Both the position numbers and the translations under genes were made by a program. 64,000 bases of DNA from assembly GCA_010909725.1 (NCBI GenBank), contig JAACMV010000024.1:744001-808000 (forward strand), given 5' to 3'. The notes under the pieces are model-generated. The model was not told where the DNA came from and did no database searches. It saw only the letters and a program-made list of their open reading frames with translations. The first letter of the stretch is position 1. Each line of letters begins with the position of its first letter. Below are positions 22,744 through 33,578 of this stretch, in pieces. Source of the DNA: Picochlorum sp. 'celeri' (lineage: Eukaryota > Chlorophyta > Trebouxiophyceae).

Positions 22744-24581
22744 TTATTTGGATGGCCGTTCAGGTTCTACTGCTACATCTCGTTTCCTGTCCGCTTCCCT
22801 CTTGATTCGGTCTTGTTCCCGCTTCTTGGCAGATGCCCTCTGGATTTCACTCGATGCTTCGCCAAGGTAGCGGATGATGGCATCGTTGACCCAAGAATCT
22901 TTGTATGGTGCTGACTGCGACATGATTTCCAGATGATCGTCGGGTTTATTGGGCAAACTTCGTGGATCTTTTGAGTGAAGTGCAAGAATCTCTCGGAATA
23001 GCCTAAATGGATCTGATGCACAGGCTTGTAAGAGAGCATATTGGCTCTCTAATTCACAGTATCTATAGTACACTTCTGCTAAATCTACGTCCAATTCTTC
23101 CATTTCTGCCTGGAATGCATTTCTTGCCTCGACCATGCTTGGAGGAGGGGTGACAAGGCTGGCAGCAAGGAGGGGTGCCTCATAGTGTATGTCAATGCAT
23201 AATGGTTTGGCCGGATCTGGACGCTCCATCGAGTACTCTACAGTAAAGGGTTCTACTGGAAAGAGTATCGCCCGAAGGCGCTTTGTGAATGCAGTGTATG
23301 ATACAAATTCTTCATCCTTGCCAGAATATGTTTTCCCTTCAGCTTCATAGGCCAGGGCAAGAATGCCCTTGAGCGTATCATCCAACTTCAATTTGCCAAT
23401 ATTGCCAACCTGTATCAATATGTATTTAGAAATAAAGTAGAACAAAGGAAACCCAAGATGGTTTTTATGTCGACAGAACGTACCTGAAGCATGAGGTTTT
23501 TCCTCTTTGCATGGGTCCATATGGTACCCATGAGAAATGCAAGACTGTATACACCCCCACCAAGGCCAGCCGGAAGTGAGAGAATTTCTTCCAGCTTTTT
23601 GGGTACTCTATAAACAGGTTTGGCGTGATCTACATCGAATGTAATACGGGCTGCGCGTGGGCATGGCCCAGACCTGTTGATTTGAAAGCATTCCTTGTGC
23701 TCTCTGTCATGTTTGCACTTTTCCCAAACAATAACCTCCTTCTCAGCCGGAGTATTTCCTTCTAATTCTATTTTCAAGCTCTTTAAGCAATGACTGAAAA
23801 ATAACTTTGCTACATGGAGTGATTGAGACACACTTCCACCACCACCTGGGTGAGAGTCTTCCGAGGACTCTATTGGACGCCCATGGATTGATAGACTCCA
23901 CGCATCCTTTCCGTCCTTGCGCGATTTCTGACCGAATACATACACCCTCATTTGCCTTCTTGCTGCTCCAATCATGGATATTTCTTGCTCAGACAATGGT
24001 GAAGACGCACTAAATATTTCCAAAATCTCATTCCTGCGCTTGTAAATCTCCGTATCAAGCCTCCTCTCCAAGTCCTGCAACTCGGTAAAGAGCGGCGAAT
24101 CTGGAACTAATCCAGTCGTTTTCTCTGGCAACTTGAACTCCATTTTTCTCTTGCGAAATCTATTTAGTTCCTGGAGAGCAGCCATGTTTTCTGCCTTCTC
24201 CTTGGAAATTTGAGCAGGAGGCTCCTCTGGCTTGGATTGCTGCTGAATCATCTTTCCCGACGCTATAGGCTGTGTTAATGGCGCCGGTTGACGCCCGATA
24301 GTAGGCTTGACTCCAGGCACTGGTCCTTGATTGTTCGTATACAACTGCCTCGGTGGAGCACCCAGCTGCTGCACCATCCCTTGCTGCCACTGCATGGGTT
24401 GTGGGCGCACATACACTGCATTTGGTTGATTAGGATTATATCCTGCATTCGGAATCTGCGGAACAGACAACGGCGCGACTGGAAAAGAGACATTGACTCC
24501 CTGCTGCTGGCTTGGTTGAAGTGAACCCTGTTGCCGATCCATTCCATGAGGATATATATTACCGTTATAATTATTGGACAT
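22744..24581 (-). CDS. SWP73: SWI/SNF complex subunit SWP73/BAF60 (SWIB domain)
   Basis: Exon 1 is 24581-23484 and exon 2 is 23409-22744, with a 74-nt phase 0 intron (donor GTACGT, acceptor ATACAG); about 588 residues. The N-terminus is Pro/Gln-rich, followed by the conserved FRKRKMEFKLPEK, LERRLDTEIYKRR and LRVYVFG-type strand. The SWIB domain is at about residues 350-420, crossing the intron, and the C-terminal helical domain ends at DRKRDVAVEPERPSK. SWP73 proteins link the ATPase to activators in SWI/SNF chromatin remodelling. The order and length match plant CHC1 and animal SMARCD. Nothing odd was noted apart from the exon boundary inside the SWIB domain. Confidence 0.92.
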
Positions 24582-24908
24582 TTTTGGCGCTAATATAAGG
24601 CACTCTAGTGTATTGTAACGCCGCAGATATCAAATGCTTCTTTGGATTCCAAAGACACGCGTCTCATTGCCACGATACGGGCACTGATACGGGTTGGTGA
24701 CCTTTTGAATCGGTATAAATTATTTATATGACTACTTGTGATGGAGAATCGACAGTATTTGACGACTACCCGAATGCTGTATTCAAATTTTCAATTACGG
24801 TAGCTTGTGCAATCATGGATTTGACAAGAATACGACACTGTGGCCTTTGCTTGGATGTAAAAGAGCATTCAATTATATGATATCGATGCGTATAATGCTT
24901 CATCTGCC

Positions 24909-27238
24909 ATGAAACGGTCGTTGGTGTCCAGATGTCTATGTTTGGGTCTTGCTGGGAGCAGGAGTAGTCCTGGATACAGGGGGTTACAGTACGATGGATT
25001 GCCGTCTTCCACGCATGTGATTGACTCAATATCATCCAACAGATGGATTTCCTTCGTCTCAGGAGGGCGTAGTATTAATACTGCTGAGCCTAGGCATGGG
25101 AGAGGGTATAGCTCAACTTCCCTGTCCTCTATGCTTCAGAAGGAAATGGATCGCTTTCGGCAGTATGTCCAAAAGGATACTGGCATACAGTCTTTATCAG
25201 ATGTATTTTACAATGAGATGATGCAAAAGGAGCCAGGAGATGAGGATGAAGTGCCCATTCGGGCTGGGGATTTTTTGTACACTGTGGTGTTGGAGAATGG
25301 GTTTCCATCAATTTATCGTGCATCTGCCATTTCTGGGAGCGTTGAACCAGAGCTTGTGCTTCGCACAGAGGATATTGCGAAACAAAGTGGGAGTAATGCT
25401 CTTCATATAGAAGCTGTGCGTCCAATGTATATTCTGTGTAGTGTATGAATGGCCAACATAAACTCCAACATTGTGTGCAGCTTAGAATATCGAGGTGTGG
25501 GGGATGCATATTACTGGTAGTGCACGTGTGCGGAGTTGACAGTCAAGAAGATATCCGTAGAGTATATATTAGGGATATTAGTAAAAAGAACACGATCCAT
25601 CAGCCCCATATGACTGGTGCAATGAATGCAGAGTATGACAAACATGGCATGGTGTATCTTACATTGCCTGATGCACTGGGTATCCCCAGCAGAGTATACA
25701 GGACACGGCCTGCCATGTTTCCATCAGATGGTACTGAAATGAATCGTCTCGAACTCGTATATGAAGACATGGATCCCCAGAATTTTGTCGGCATTCAGAG
25801 AACAAAGGATTGGGAGTATGTGTGTATCAACTCAAACTCCAAAACAAGCTCAGAGGTTCACCTTGTATACGATGATGGAGAATTGTTGCGAGTAAAAGAA
25901 CGCACAAGGGGCATTGAGTATTTTGTCGAGCATGCACATGGTCATCTTGTCGTGTCTAGCAATCATCGCCACGGAGTGGAGCATGAGATCTTTGTATCAA
26001 AGTTGAGTCAAGATGCAGAGGGGATTTTGCATGCTGGGGAATGGGCCTTGGTGTATTCGCCAGACACTAAATCGTCAATTTCCGATATGATGGTCAATCG
26101 TAATGCCATCACACTGCTAGAACGGGTATTTCCTGGAATCCCCCGTGTTCGGGTGCTTCCTATTGATATGCATGGGGATGCCATGGTTGCACAGGAGCCA
26201 TACACAGTTCCACTACCAGACTGGGCGATAGATACTCGTTTTGGACCTAATGAAAACTATGCGACGGATAAAATCCAATTCGAGTTGCAATCTCCAATTC
26301 TCCCGCAGGTTCAGGTTGAGTGGGATGCTCTGGGGAAGCAGCTGTACAGTAGTAGTGCCCAAGAGCATGTCATGCAAGAATATCAGCAGATCCTAGATAA
26401 CTATTCTGTCACACGAGTTGCATTGAATACATCGGATGAGAATGTTTCAATTCCCCTGACCATCGCGTACAAGCATGATGCAACAAACCCAAGTAAGTGC
26501 CTCTTCATCTCTTATGCAGCCTATGGAGAAAATGTGGACATGTCATATCAAAGTTACTTATTTCCACTCATGGATAGAGGATGGAAAATTATATTTATTC
26601 ATGCTCGGGGTGGAGGAGAGCTTGGATGTGCATGGCATCATGCAGGAAGGGTGCCATTCAAAGCAAACAGTGAAAAGGATATCATATCGGCCATTACAAC
26701 AATGGTTCACGAAGGTGAATTGCTGTCATATATTTCAATGCTTCGTGATATGACGATACTAAATAAAACATACTATGCAGGTATCGCACTTCCAGGACAC
26801 GTCGCAGCAATGACCCACAGTGCTGGTGCAATTCCAATCTGTTCAGCCCTCAACAAAAAACCTGGTCTCGTGAATGCAGTTGTCATGGACTCTCCGTTTG
26901 TCGACGTCTTCGGAGCAATGTCTAACCCAGATCATGCATTGACTGAGCATGAATACGAGGAGTTTGGCAACCCCGATAGAGACAATGTCAAAGCGATTTG
27001 CCCAACCTCTGGAATTCAGCACCATGAGTATCCGCACATGTTGATTGCAATAGGACGTCAGGACCACCAGGTACCCATTGAGGGGACGCTGTCGTATATT
27101 TCAAAGATTCGAAGGGCGAATCAGAATCGGATCTTTCTATGGCCACACGCATTCCATGGCCACATGCCCACGCACGATGAAAAACTAAGAGTCAAGGCCA
27201 TGCAATGTGCATTCCTTGAAACATCTGTTGCAGTTTAA
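24909..27238 (+). CDS. prolyl oligopeptidase family S9A peptidase (oligopeptidase B/protease 2 type), probably organellar
   Basis: Exon 1 is 24909-25415 and exon 2 is 25481-27238, with a 65-nt phase 0 intron (donor GTGCGT, acceptor GTGCAG) making the join HIEALRISRCGGC; about 754 residues. The N-terminal 60 residues are basic and Ser-rich, like a presequence. The beta-propeller is in the middle, and the hydrolase part shows ISYAAYGENVDMSY, IHARGGGELGCAWH, THSAGAIPI for the nucleophile Ser, IGRQDHQVP for the acid Asp and AFHGHMP for the His. Canonical S9A has G-x-S-x-G-G at the nucleophile, so T-H-S-A-G-A is a variant. Stop overlaps RPC7 stop. Confidence 0.83.
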
Positions 27239-27929
27239 AAGTAGGCATCCCCACCTCCATCATCATCAGGATCATCATATTCTTCATCGTCGTCGTACTG
27301 TTGAAATGGATCGTCATCATTACCAAACACATCATCTTCGTCATACCCATCCTCCCGTTCATCCTCACCAGCATGATCCTTCCCTTCAACCAGCAATGCA
27401 TCATCACCACCAGCTAGAGGAGCTTGTCCTTCCCGACGGGCAAGCTCTTCAATACGTGTTAAACTTATATCTATATTTACCCGTCTTGGGCTACTCAGCA
27501 TTCCTTTGCTCTTTCCCGTGTCTTTTGCCCCAGTTAGTTGCCACAACAGCTCCTTTGGAACATACCCCTCAAAGCCCCCTTGAATCACCGACATGAAAGA
27601 CTCTTTTCCATGCTGAACATCGGCATCGCTATCCGAAGGTATATAAAAGCATGAATTTTGATACATACTATTCACAGAACTCAGTGTTTTGATCATATCA
27701 TCCCTTTGTTCCAACATGTGCTCACTTGGCAAGTCTGGCAGCACCACGTCAGCCTACAAGCATCAGAATGCCATTAATTCATGCATTAATCGACTCAATT
27801 TGCATTGATACGTACTGGGTACAACGAAGGAGGACCATTCAGCAACTCCTCAGGTGGGAGAGCATTACCGTCGTCATCTCGTGCTATTGGTTTGGGCCCG
27901 GAAGGCCCTCTACCTCTTCCCCTATTCAT
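27235..27929 (-). CDS. RNA polymerase III subunit RPC7/C31-like
   Basis: Exon 1 is 27929-27816 and exon 2 is 27753-27235, with a 62-nt phase 0 intron (donor GTACGT, acceptor TTGTAG); about 210 residues. It opens MNRGRGRGPSGPK, a typical Arg/Gly start, and continues GPPSLYP then ADVVLPDLPSEH. The middle has SVIQGGFEGYVPKELLW, and the last 50 residues are almost wholly Asp, Glu, Tyr and Gly, ending GGGDAYF, as in fungal C31 and animal POLR3G. The family links the initiation subcomplex to Pol III core. Its stop codon shares the TTTAAA palindrome with the S9A gene. The divergent N-terminus lowers certainty a little. Confidence 0.75.
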
Positions 27930-28220
27930 TAAATATGTGTGTTGTAATGGTATTGTCTATTTAAACAAATCTAACGATCGATCCATCCAGCCTATTCTTG
28001 TGAACTTTTCAAATGCATGGGCTTGTTGACATGCGTTTCGTTGAGAAAAGATTCTGTACTCTTTCTATTCAAGTATTCTTCATCGGAGATATTACTTCAT
28101 AACAACAGCAACAGCAATAAAATATCATGGACTATGATACGGCAGTCCTCTTTTCGAAATTCGTCATAATTTGTTTCATTCCCAGCAGCAGATCTCCATC
28201 TCTAGATGGCAATGATGATC

Positions 28221-29300
28221 TCATTGGACAATCTCTGGCATAGCCTCCTCTGTGCTGTCAATGCCACCTCTCACAAAGACAAATGCCAAAACAGCACCGA
28301 TAAAGCACAAAAAGATACCCAATGCACCGAGAATTGGTGAAGGCACAGCAGTGCTTACAGATTTCCAAGCTGTCACATATGACCACAGCAACCAGGCACC
28401 AGCACTGGCAATCCCACCAACAAAGAGTGTCACGAGTAATTTACCAAGGAAACTCGTCTTTTGAAGACCAAATTGCTCCATGCCAGCCTCTTCTGATGAA
28501 CCCCCTCGAGTAAACACAAAGAGAGATCCTCTGCTGCCCTTGCCAATCCTCACGTCATCATCCACATAGGTTGTTTTCAACACAACGGCACTCTTTGGCC
28601 CAATCTTTGCATAGATACCGAATGGTAATGCTAGTACAGGTGGATCAAAAAACACCTTGGCCGTGTCTGCCGCATCCTCCTCGCCATCTGGCACAACAGG
28701 CAATAGCTTGCCTCGAAGCCCAACAGAGCATGGAATGCACCCAAATATCCTCAGATCGACTTTATTCACAACAATATCTGGTTTGAAGACACTCTGATAT
28801 AAACCTACGGTTTTGAACAAAAATCGTCCCAAGCCAGTACGAAAGCGTCCACCGGCTGGCTGTCCAGGCTGGGTGCCTCCCATGCTGACATAGGCCACAT
28901 TATAATTCCCAAAGACACGCTCATCTTCAAGCGGCCTCGTCCCTTTCCCAACCTCCTCCAGTGAATTCAACACATCGTGAACAGCATCTTTATCCGCGAC
29001 AGTATCTGCAGACCCATCAGGTGCCTCTGTACCCACCAGATCCAACAGCCGCTCCACCATGGCTCGGCCATCTCCCACAGATACAGACGAAGAGAAAGAG
29101 GGGGTCGTTGCGGTGTTTCGACTCTCACCAACTCTTTCAAAGACGGTATCAGGCGCATGAAAATGCTTGCGATGATATCCAAGCACGGGTCTCGGCGTCG
29201 AGACGAAGAAGGGTCTTTTACAACTCACCCCACGACAAGTAGTGCCATACCTTGCAGTACCACTCATCATACTGCATTTCACCATACTCTTAGAATTCAT
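28221..29300 (-). CDS. plastid-lipid-associated protein/fibrillin with C-terminal membrane spans
   Basis: A single frame of 359 residues. The first 60 residues are Ser/Arg/Cys-rich, fitting a transit peptide. The PAP/fibrillin domain covers about residues 80-260: MVERLLDLVG, VLNSLEEVGKG, DERVFGNYNVAYVS, then FFDPPVLALPFG and VVLKTTYVDDDVRIGKGSRG near its end. Two hydrophobic spans follow, at about 290-310 and 325-345, and this two-span tail is not in most plastoglobule fibrillins but does occur in a subset. It is likely thylakoid- or envelope-bound, possibly a lipid-carrying lipocalin-like domain. Which fibrillin class it belongs to cannot be fixed here. Confidence 0.8.
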   Translation of the reverse strand: MNSKSMVKCSMMSGTARYGTTCRGVSCKRPFFVSTPRPVLGYHRKHFHAPDTVFERVGESRNTATTPSFSSSVSVGDGRAMVERLLDLVGTEAPDGSADTVADKDAVHDVLNSLEEVGKGTRPLEDERVFGNYNVAYVSMGGTQPGQPAGGRFRTGLGRFLFKTVGLYQSVFKPDIVVNKVDLRIFGCIPCSVGLRGKLLPVVPDGEEDAADTAKVFFDPPVLALPFGIYAKIGPKSAVVLKTTYVDDDVRIGKGSRGSLFVFTRGGSSEEAGMEQFGLQKTSFLGKLLVTLFVGGIASAGAWLLWSYVTAWKSVSTAVPSPILGALGIFLCFIGAVLAFVFVRGGIDSTEEAMPEIVQ

Positions 29301-29634
29301 GATATTTTAGATGAAGATTAAATTGTTTCATCGTGATTCCTGCGACGGATGGATCTATCTAGATTGAATCTGCGCGCAGATTGGATGATGTTGGGTGACG
29401 TGTCTGTAAATCCAAACTTTTGGATTGTTTCACGCATCGGATGATGACAGTCATTACCTCAATCGGCCAATGGCATACTCGTATAAATTTAGTAAACGTA
29501 CATGCATGGAGAATCGATCATGCATGATGCCATCGTATGAGTGACGTCAAGAGAATTGTGAAACCTGGGCATCTCATGTAACAAACAACTCTGAGAGTTA
29601 TTGATAGAGTATTGCCATGAGATAGAGCATATAG

Positions 29635-30709
29635 ATGACAATGAATATTGCAATTAATGGGTCAAAGAAGGCAATGGCCCTGCGATCCTTCCATGGTAGC
29701 GTAGACGGCCTGCGTGCGTTACGCCTGCCTGTGGCGGGAACAACTCGAACAAGGCGTACCACTCGGGTACATGCCTCAGGGAAGGCATCGGAGCGCATCA
29801 TGACATCTTTATTAACCATGTCATCGGTGCCGTATACCTCATATGTGCCAAGGCCTCGAACATTCCTGCACAATGTGGTGCCAGAGATCAAGCTCGTATG
29901 GGTCTTGGGGATGCTCTTCATCGTGGCACAGGCATCGAGCAGCGAGGTTTCGACTCGCCATGGCGGCCATGATTGGAGCAATTACTGTTATATCATTTCC
30001 CCAAAGAATATGGAAGCCGCAGCTAGTTCGGGTACTGGCGGTATCGGCCTTTGTATGCCTTTTGACTGCCTGTGGATCAGATGGTGTGCCACCAGTCGTG
30101 AGTGGGGGCAGAGCTCCTCCCCTTCAACAACAGGTGTACACGGATTTACAGGGACTATATCCTTCCTATAGATACACAATTCTTAATCTAGGGATATGCA
30201 GCATTACAAAGAGGAGCTTGGCATTGGCCATCACGCTGTTTTCTCTCACATGTATAACTCTGCAATCAGCCAGTATATGCCTCGTGACCACCCCTCCAGA
30301 GGCAATGGCTCTCGCGTTGAAGCGCTTCTTGTCTCCTCTCGGGTGGATTGGTTTTCCAGTGCATCGAATGTATATTATGTTACTGTTGTCCCTGCGATTC
30401 CTCGCCACTGTGTTTGAGGAAATGAGGAATCTCATCCTGGCATTGGCATCCAGAGGTGTAGACTGGTCCCAAATGGGAGGTGTTGGAACTCTTAGTCTGC
30501 TTGTGCGACTAGGCACAAGGCTCTTTCGGGTGCTATTTCGAAAAAGTGAGGCAATCACGGACGCTATGCTGAGCAGAGGGTTCCGCGATCCGTCTCAACA
30601 CATCATTTATACCACAAGGGATGCCCATGGGCTCCTGCAGATGATTGCTGTGAATTCTTTGGCCGTGATTGTCTTTGCTCTATGTTTCGCGTGTTCATAT
30701 GCAATGTGA
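29635..30709 (+). CDS. EcfT/CbiQ-like permease of the plastid ABCI12 type, with apparent frameshift
   Basis: The N-terminal frame begins at 29635 with a Ser/Thr/Arg-rich transit peptide, then YVPRPRTFLHNVVPEIKLVW and a membrane span ending near QASSSE. The homologous reading then moves by one base, at about 29944-29950, to a second frame ending at 30709 (FRLAMAAMIGAITVISFPQ onwards). Later features are typical: SASICLVTTPPEAMALAL, LRFLATVFEEMRNLILAL and the coupling-helix ASRGVDW. Both halves align in order with the plant protein. No GT-AG intron explains the shift. ABCI12-type proteins are thought to be the transmembrane T component of an energy-coupling-factor importer in plastids. Either the base is an assembly error or the gene is broken. 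Confidence 0.72.
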
Positions 30710-31221
30710 CAGTATCATACGGTGACGATAATCCTGGAAGTATGAGCCAGCGTCACTGATGTCACGTCAGCACGAGGTTCATTCTCCACAACAAGGGGCT
30801 GACGGTGAATGGTGGGATTGGAAGTCTCCAACGTCGATTCGTCGGTCGACCCACTTGTGCGACCGTGTCATGATCATGGTAGGATTGGCGTCATGCATCA
30901 CGCTATACCTATATATATGCCACACAGTTGTGTACGGGAATATGGAAAATTTGTTGCAAACTCGGCTTGTACTGTGCTTTCAATGTCTATATGAAGAGAA
31001 TTATTGCATAATTCTACGATTTACTGGCCAGAGGAGGGTGCTTCACGCTACACTTCTCGGGCGCTTTGTAGGTGGATTTGTCCAACCCTTGTTGTAGGAT
31101 AGAGCATTTGATTTTTCATACATACATATTTGAAATATTGAGAAAAGTATTGGGTATAGGCTTTATCGTAGGCAAACGACGTCGGCAGCAGTGCGAACGA
31201 GACATCCAAAGTATAGGACCC
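30710..31221. other. intergenic region upstream of SnRK2-A
   Basis: About 510 nt without a supported gene. A 112-codon frame at 30759-31097 has no recognisable motif and a composition like non-coding DNA. No tRNA-like or repeat structure was seen. It probably holds the SnRK2-A promoter. Confidence 0.35.
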
Positions 31222-32317
31222 ATGGATACGAGCACGGCTCCGGAATTCCTGTATGGCAAACATAAATACCAATGTGTACGTAAAACCTATTTCATGAATG
31301 ATACAAGGGGTGCATGGATGATATTTCTACGCTCTCTCTGCTGCAGGTAAGAAGGTTGAACAGCGGAACCTTTGGGTTCGTGAAGATGGCTATTGATCTT
31401 GATACTGGTAAGCAGGTGGCTGTGAAATTTCTTGACAGAGGGGAGAAGATATCCAAGTATGTGGAGAGGGAGATTTTGAACCACAGGAGATTGGTGCATC
31501 CGCATATTGTCAGGTTTCGGGAAATTTTGCTGACAGAGTATCATCTCTGCATTATCATGGAATACGCAGCTGGCGGGGACATGTTTGATTATGTGTTGAA
31601 ACGTGGTGGATTGGCTGAGAAGGAAGCGAGGTGGTTTTTCCAGCAACTGATTGTTGCTACAGACTTTATGCATCGCATGGGGGTTGCCAACAGAGATATC
31701 AAATTGGAGAATACACTGTTGGATTCGAGCCCCAAACCATTGATCAAGTTGTGTGATTTTGGATATTCCAAGCATGAAAAATTTCAAAGTGCGCCTGGGT
31801 CTCGTGTAGGGACGCCGGCGTATTTGGCGCCAGAGGTGATTCTGACGACCAAGGGCGGCACGTATGACGGCAAGATGGCTGATATTTGGTCCTGTGGGGT
31901 GATGCTCTATGTCATGTTGTTGGGCTCATATCCGTTCGAGAGGATTGAAGACAAACATTCTCCGAATCGATTACAACATATGATTCAACGAATTCTCAAA
32001 GTGGACTATGAATTGCCCGACTCTCTCAAAAGGTCAGAAGATTTGTGTGATTTGCTGGGCAAAATGTTGGTGTCAGACCCAGAGGAGAGGATTCGGCTGG
32101 AGGAGATTTACAACCACCCGTGGTTTAATAAGACTTGCCTCGAGGAGTGAAAGAAATGAATGATAGAATTACAGCACCGTTGGGAGGCTATCAAACCGAA
32201 GAGGAAATACAACACTTGCTGAGCCAAGCAAGTGACATCCCCAAGGAGAGTGGACATTCCACAGGAACCCAATGGAGTAACAGTCGCATTGATGCCATGT
32301 TGTCTAGTCAGCAGTGA
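31222..32317 (+). CDS. SnRK2-like protein kinase A, with apparent 3' frameshift
   Basis: Exon 1 is 31222-31275 (18 codons) and exon 2 begins 31347, with a 71-nt phase 0 intron (donor GTACGT, acceptor CTGCAG). The join KYQC/VRRLNSGTFGFVK gives the kinase start. Lys in VAVKFL (about 42), DFG in LCDFGYSK (about 154) and the activation-loop end VGTPAYLAPEVI are normal. The catalytic loop reads ANRDIKLENTLLD, lacking the usual His of HRD. At WFNK (about 32127-32133) the open frame goes out of register and stops at 32150. The family's C-terminal segment continues in the next frame (DLPRGVKEMNDRI onward) up to 32317. One missing base would restore the match. SnRK2 kinases act in osmotic and ABA-type stress signalling. 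Confidence 0.75.
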
Positions 32318-32341
32318 TGTACTATAGCGAAGAAGAATGAT

Positions 32342-33409
32342 TCATTTTGGTTTTGTACCCGTGATTAAAACAAACCGCACCAAACCTGTCTGCAAGCCTT
32401 TCGCCATGAGCGGCATGACAAACGCCCCTCGCAGTGTCTTCCATCCGGACTTGAGCAGTCCAACCATTCCTTGAATACTCAACGCTGATTTGATGACCTG
32501 GCCCCAGAATGGAGCAACTTCCTTGCTCCAATCTGCTATTCGTATATTCTCCATCCCCTGGGTGTCAAACAGAGACACATAGTCATCAACACTGCACCAC
32601 TGTGGCAGATAGTATGCATCACATATTTGATCCAACAGGGTGGTTTCTTCCGCCGTTAATGTCTCCTCTCCCGGATCCAACACTCTATGACACCATGTGA
32701 CGATAATCACCCGCCCACCAGGAGCAGCAACCCTGATAAGCTCGTCGACAAACCGCTTCTTATTTGGCATGTGTTCTCCGCTTTCCAAAGACCATACCAA
32801 ATCAAACGTATTGTCCTCAAAGGGCTGATCCAACGCATCCGCCACACGTAACTCTACCTCGGATCCTAGTCCCTGTGATTTGGATATTTCATTACCTCGA
32901 CGAGCTTGGTATGGACTTAGCGTGATACCTTGTGCTGTGCACCCATATTTCTTTGCAATATGCCTCGAGCTCCCTCCCAGACCACAACCCACATCAACCA
33001 TGGACTTGACAGATTCCACCCCAGCCCAGGACAACACGTTATCAATCATATCAACCTGAGCTTGCATATTACTCTTCTTCCTCGTCTGCTGTTCCTGTCC
33101 TTGGTCATCATCAGAGACATCGTAGTATCCATGGTGAAGATGATCTCCCCACATGTCTTCCCATAGGGCTGTGGAAGAATCGTAGAATGCAGCGATACCC
33201 TTGTTTAAAACATCCCTACTACGCTGAGGCAACTGACCACTACGTTGGACTTCCTCATACTCTTTAGAAGAAGCATAGCATCGGAATCTCTGAATTCTCC
33301 AACCACGAGAGGGACAGACAATGTGGCGTTGATCTTGGTTGGTCCTCTTGGCATTCAAAGCCCTTTGCTGCCCAGCAAAGGTTGTCATTGTTCTTTTTAC
33401 TATAATCAA
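32342..33409 (-). CDS. VTE4: gamma-tocopherol C-methyltransferase-like
   Basis: A single frame of 355 residues. The first 50 residues are basic with few acids, consistent with a plastid transit peptide. The SAM site reads MVDVGCGLGGSSRHIAKKYG (about residue 137), with GITLSPYQARRGNE next and SLESGEHMPNK later. The segment GIAAFYDSSTALWEDMWGDH followed by LHHGYYDVS is characteristic of plant VTE4 and related tocopherol methyltransferases. The enzyme converts gamma- to alpha-tocopherol in plastids. It is convergent with SnRK2-A (24 nt between ends) and divergent from SnRK2-B (169 nt between starts), so that interval is probably a shared promoter. Distinction from the closely related MPBQ-type methyltransferases would need a tree. 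Confidence 0.85.
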   Translation of the reverse strand: MIIVKRTMTTFAGQQRALNAKRTNQDQRHIVCPSRGWRIQRFRCYASSKEYEEVQRSGQLPQRSRDVLNKGIAAFYDSSTALWEDMWGDHLHHGYYDVSDDDQGQEQQTRKKSNMQAQVDMIDNVLSWAGVESVKSMVDVGCGLGGSSRHIAKKYGCTAQGITLSPYQARRGNEISKSQGLGSEVELRVADALDQPFEDNTFDLVWSLESGEHMPNKKRFVDELIRVAAPGGRVIIVTWCHRVLDPGEETLTAEETTLLDQICDAYYLPQWCSVDDYVSLFDTQGMENIRIADWSKEVAPFWGQVIKSALSIQGMVGLLKSGWKTLRGAFVMPLMAKGLQTGLVRFVLITGTKPK

Positions 33410-33578
33410 AACATGGGGACTGATCAGTGTCGATCAAGTACCACGGAGATTCTTGGATGTGACACTGTCTCTTCGTAAATAAATACTATAAATACCACGT
33501 GTCATCCGCGTCATGAGTGTGGGTCGATCTACCATGGCGATCTAATACTTATTATGTTCATATAATGCAATTTACAGT

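Noticed and set aside
29598..30558. Minus-strand frames over the EcfT-like gene
   Set aside because: The plus strand has clear permease homology in the same place.
30759..31097. 112-codon frame between the EcfT-like and SnRK2-A genes
   Set aside because: No motif, biased to accidental composition, and no intron pattern.
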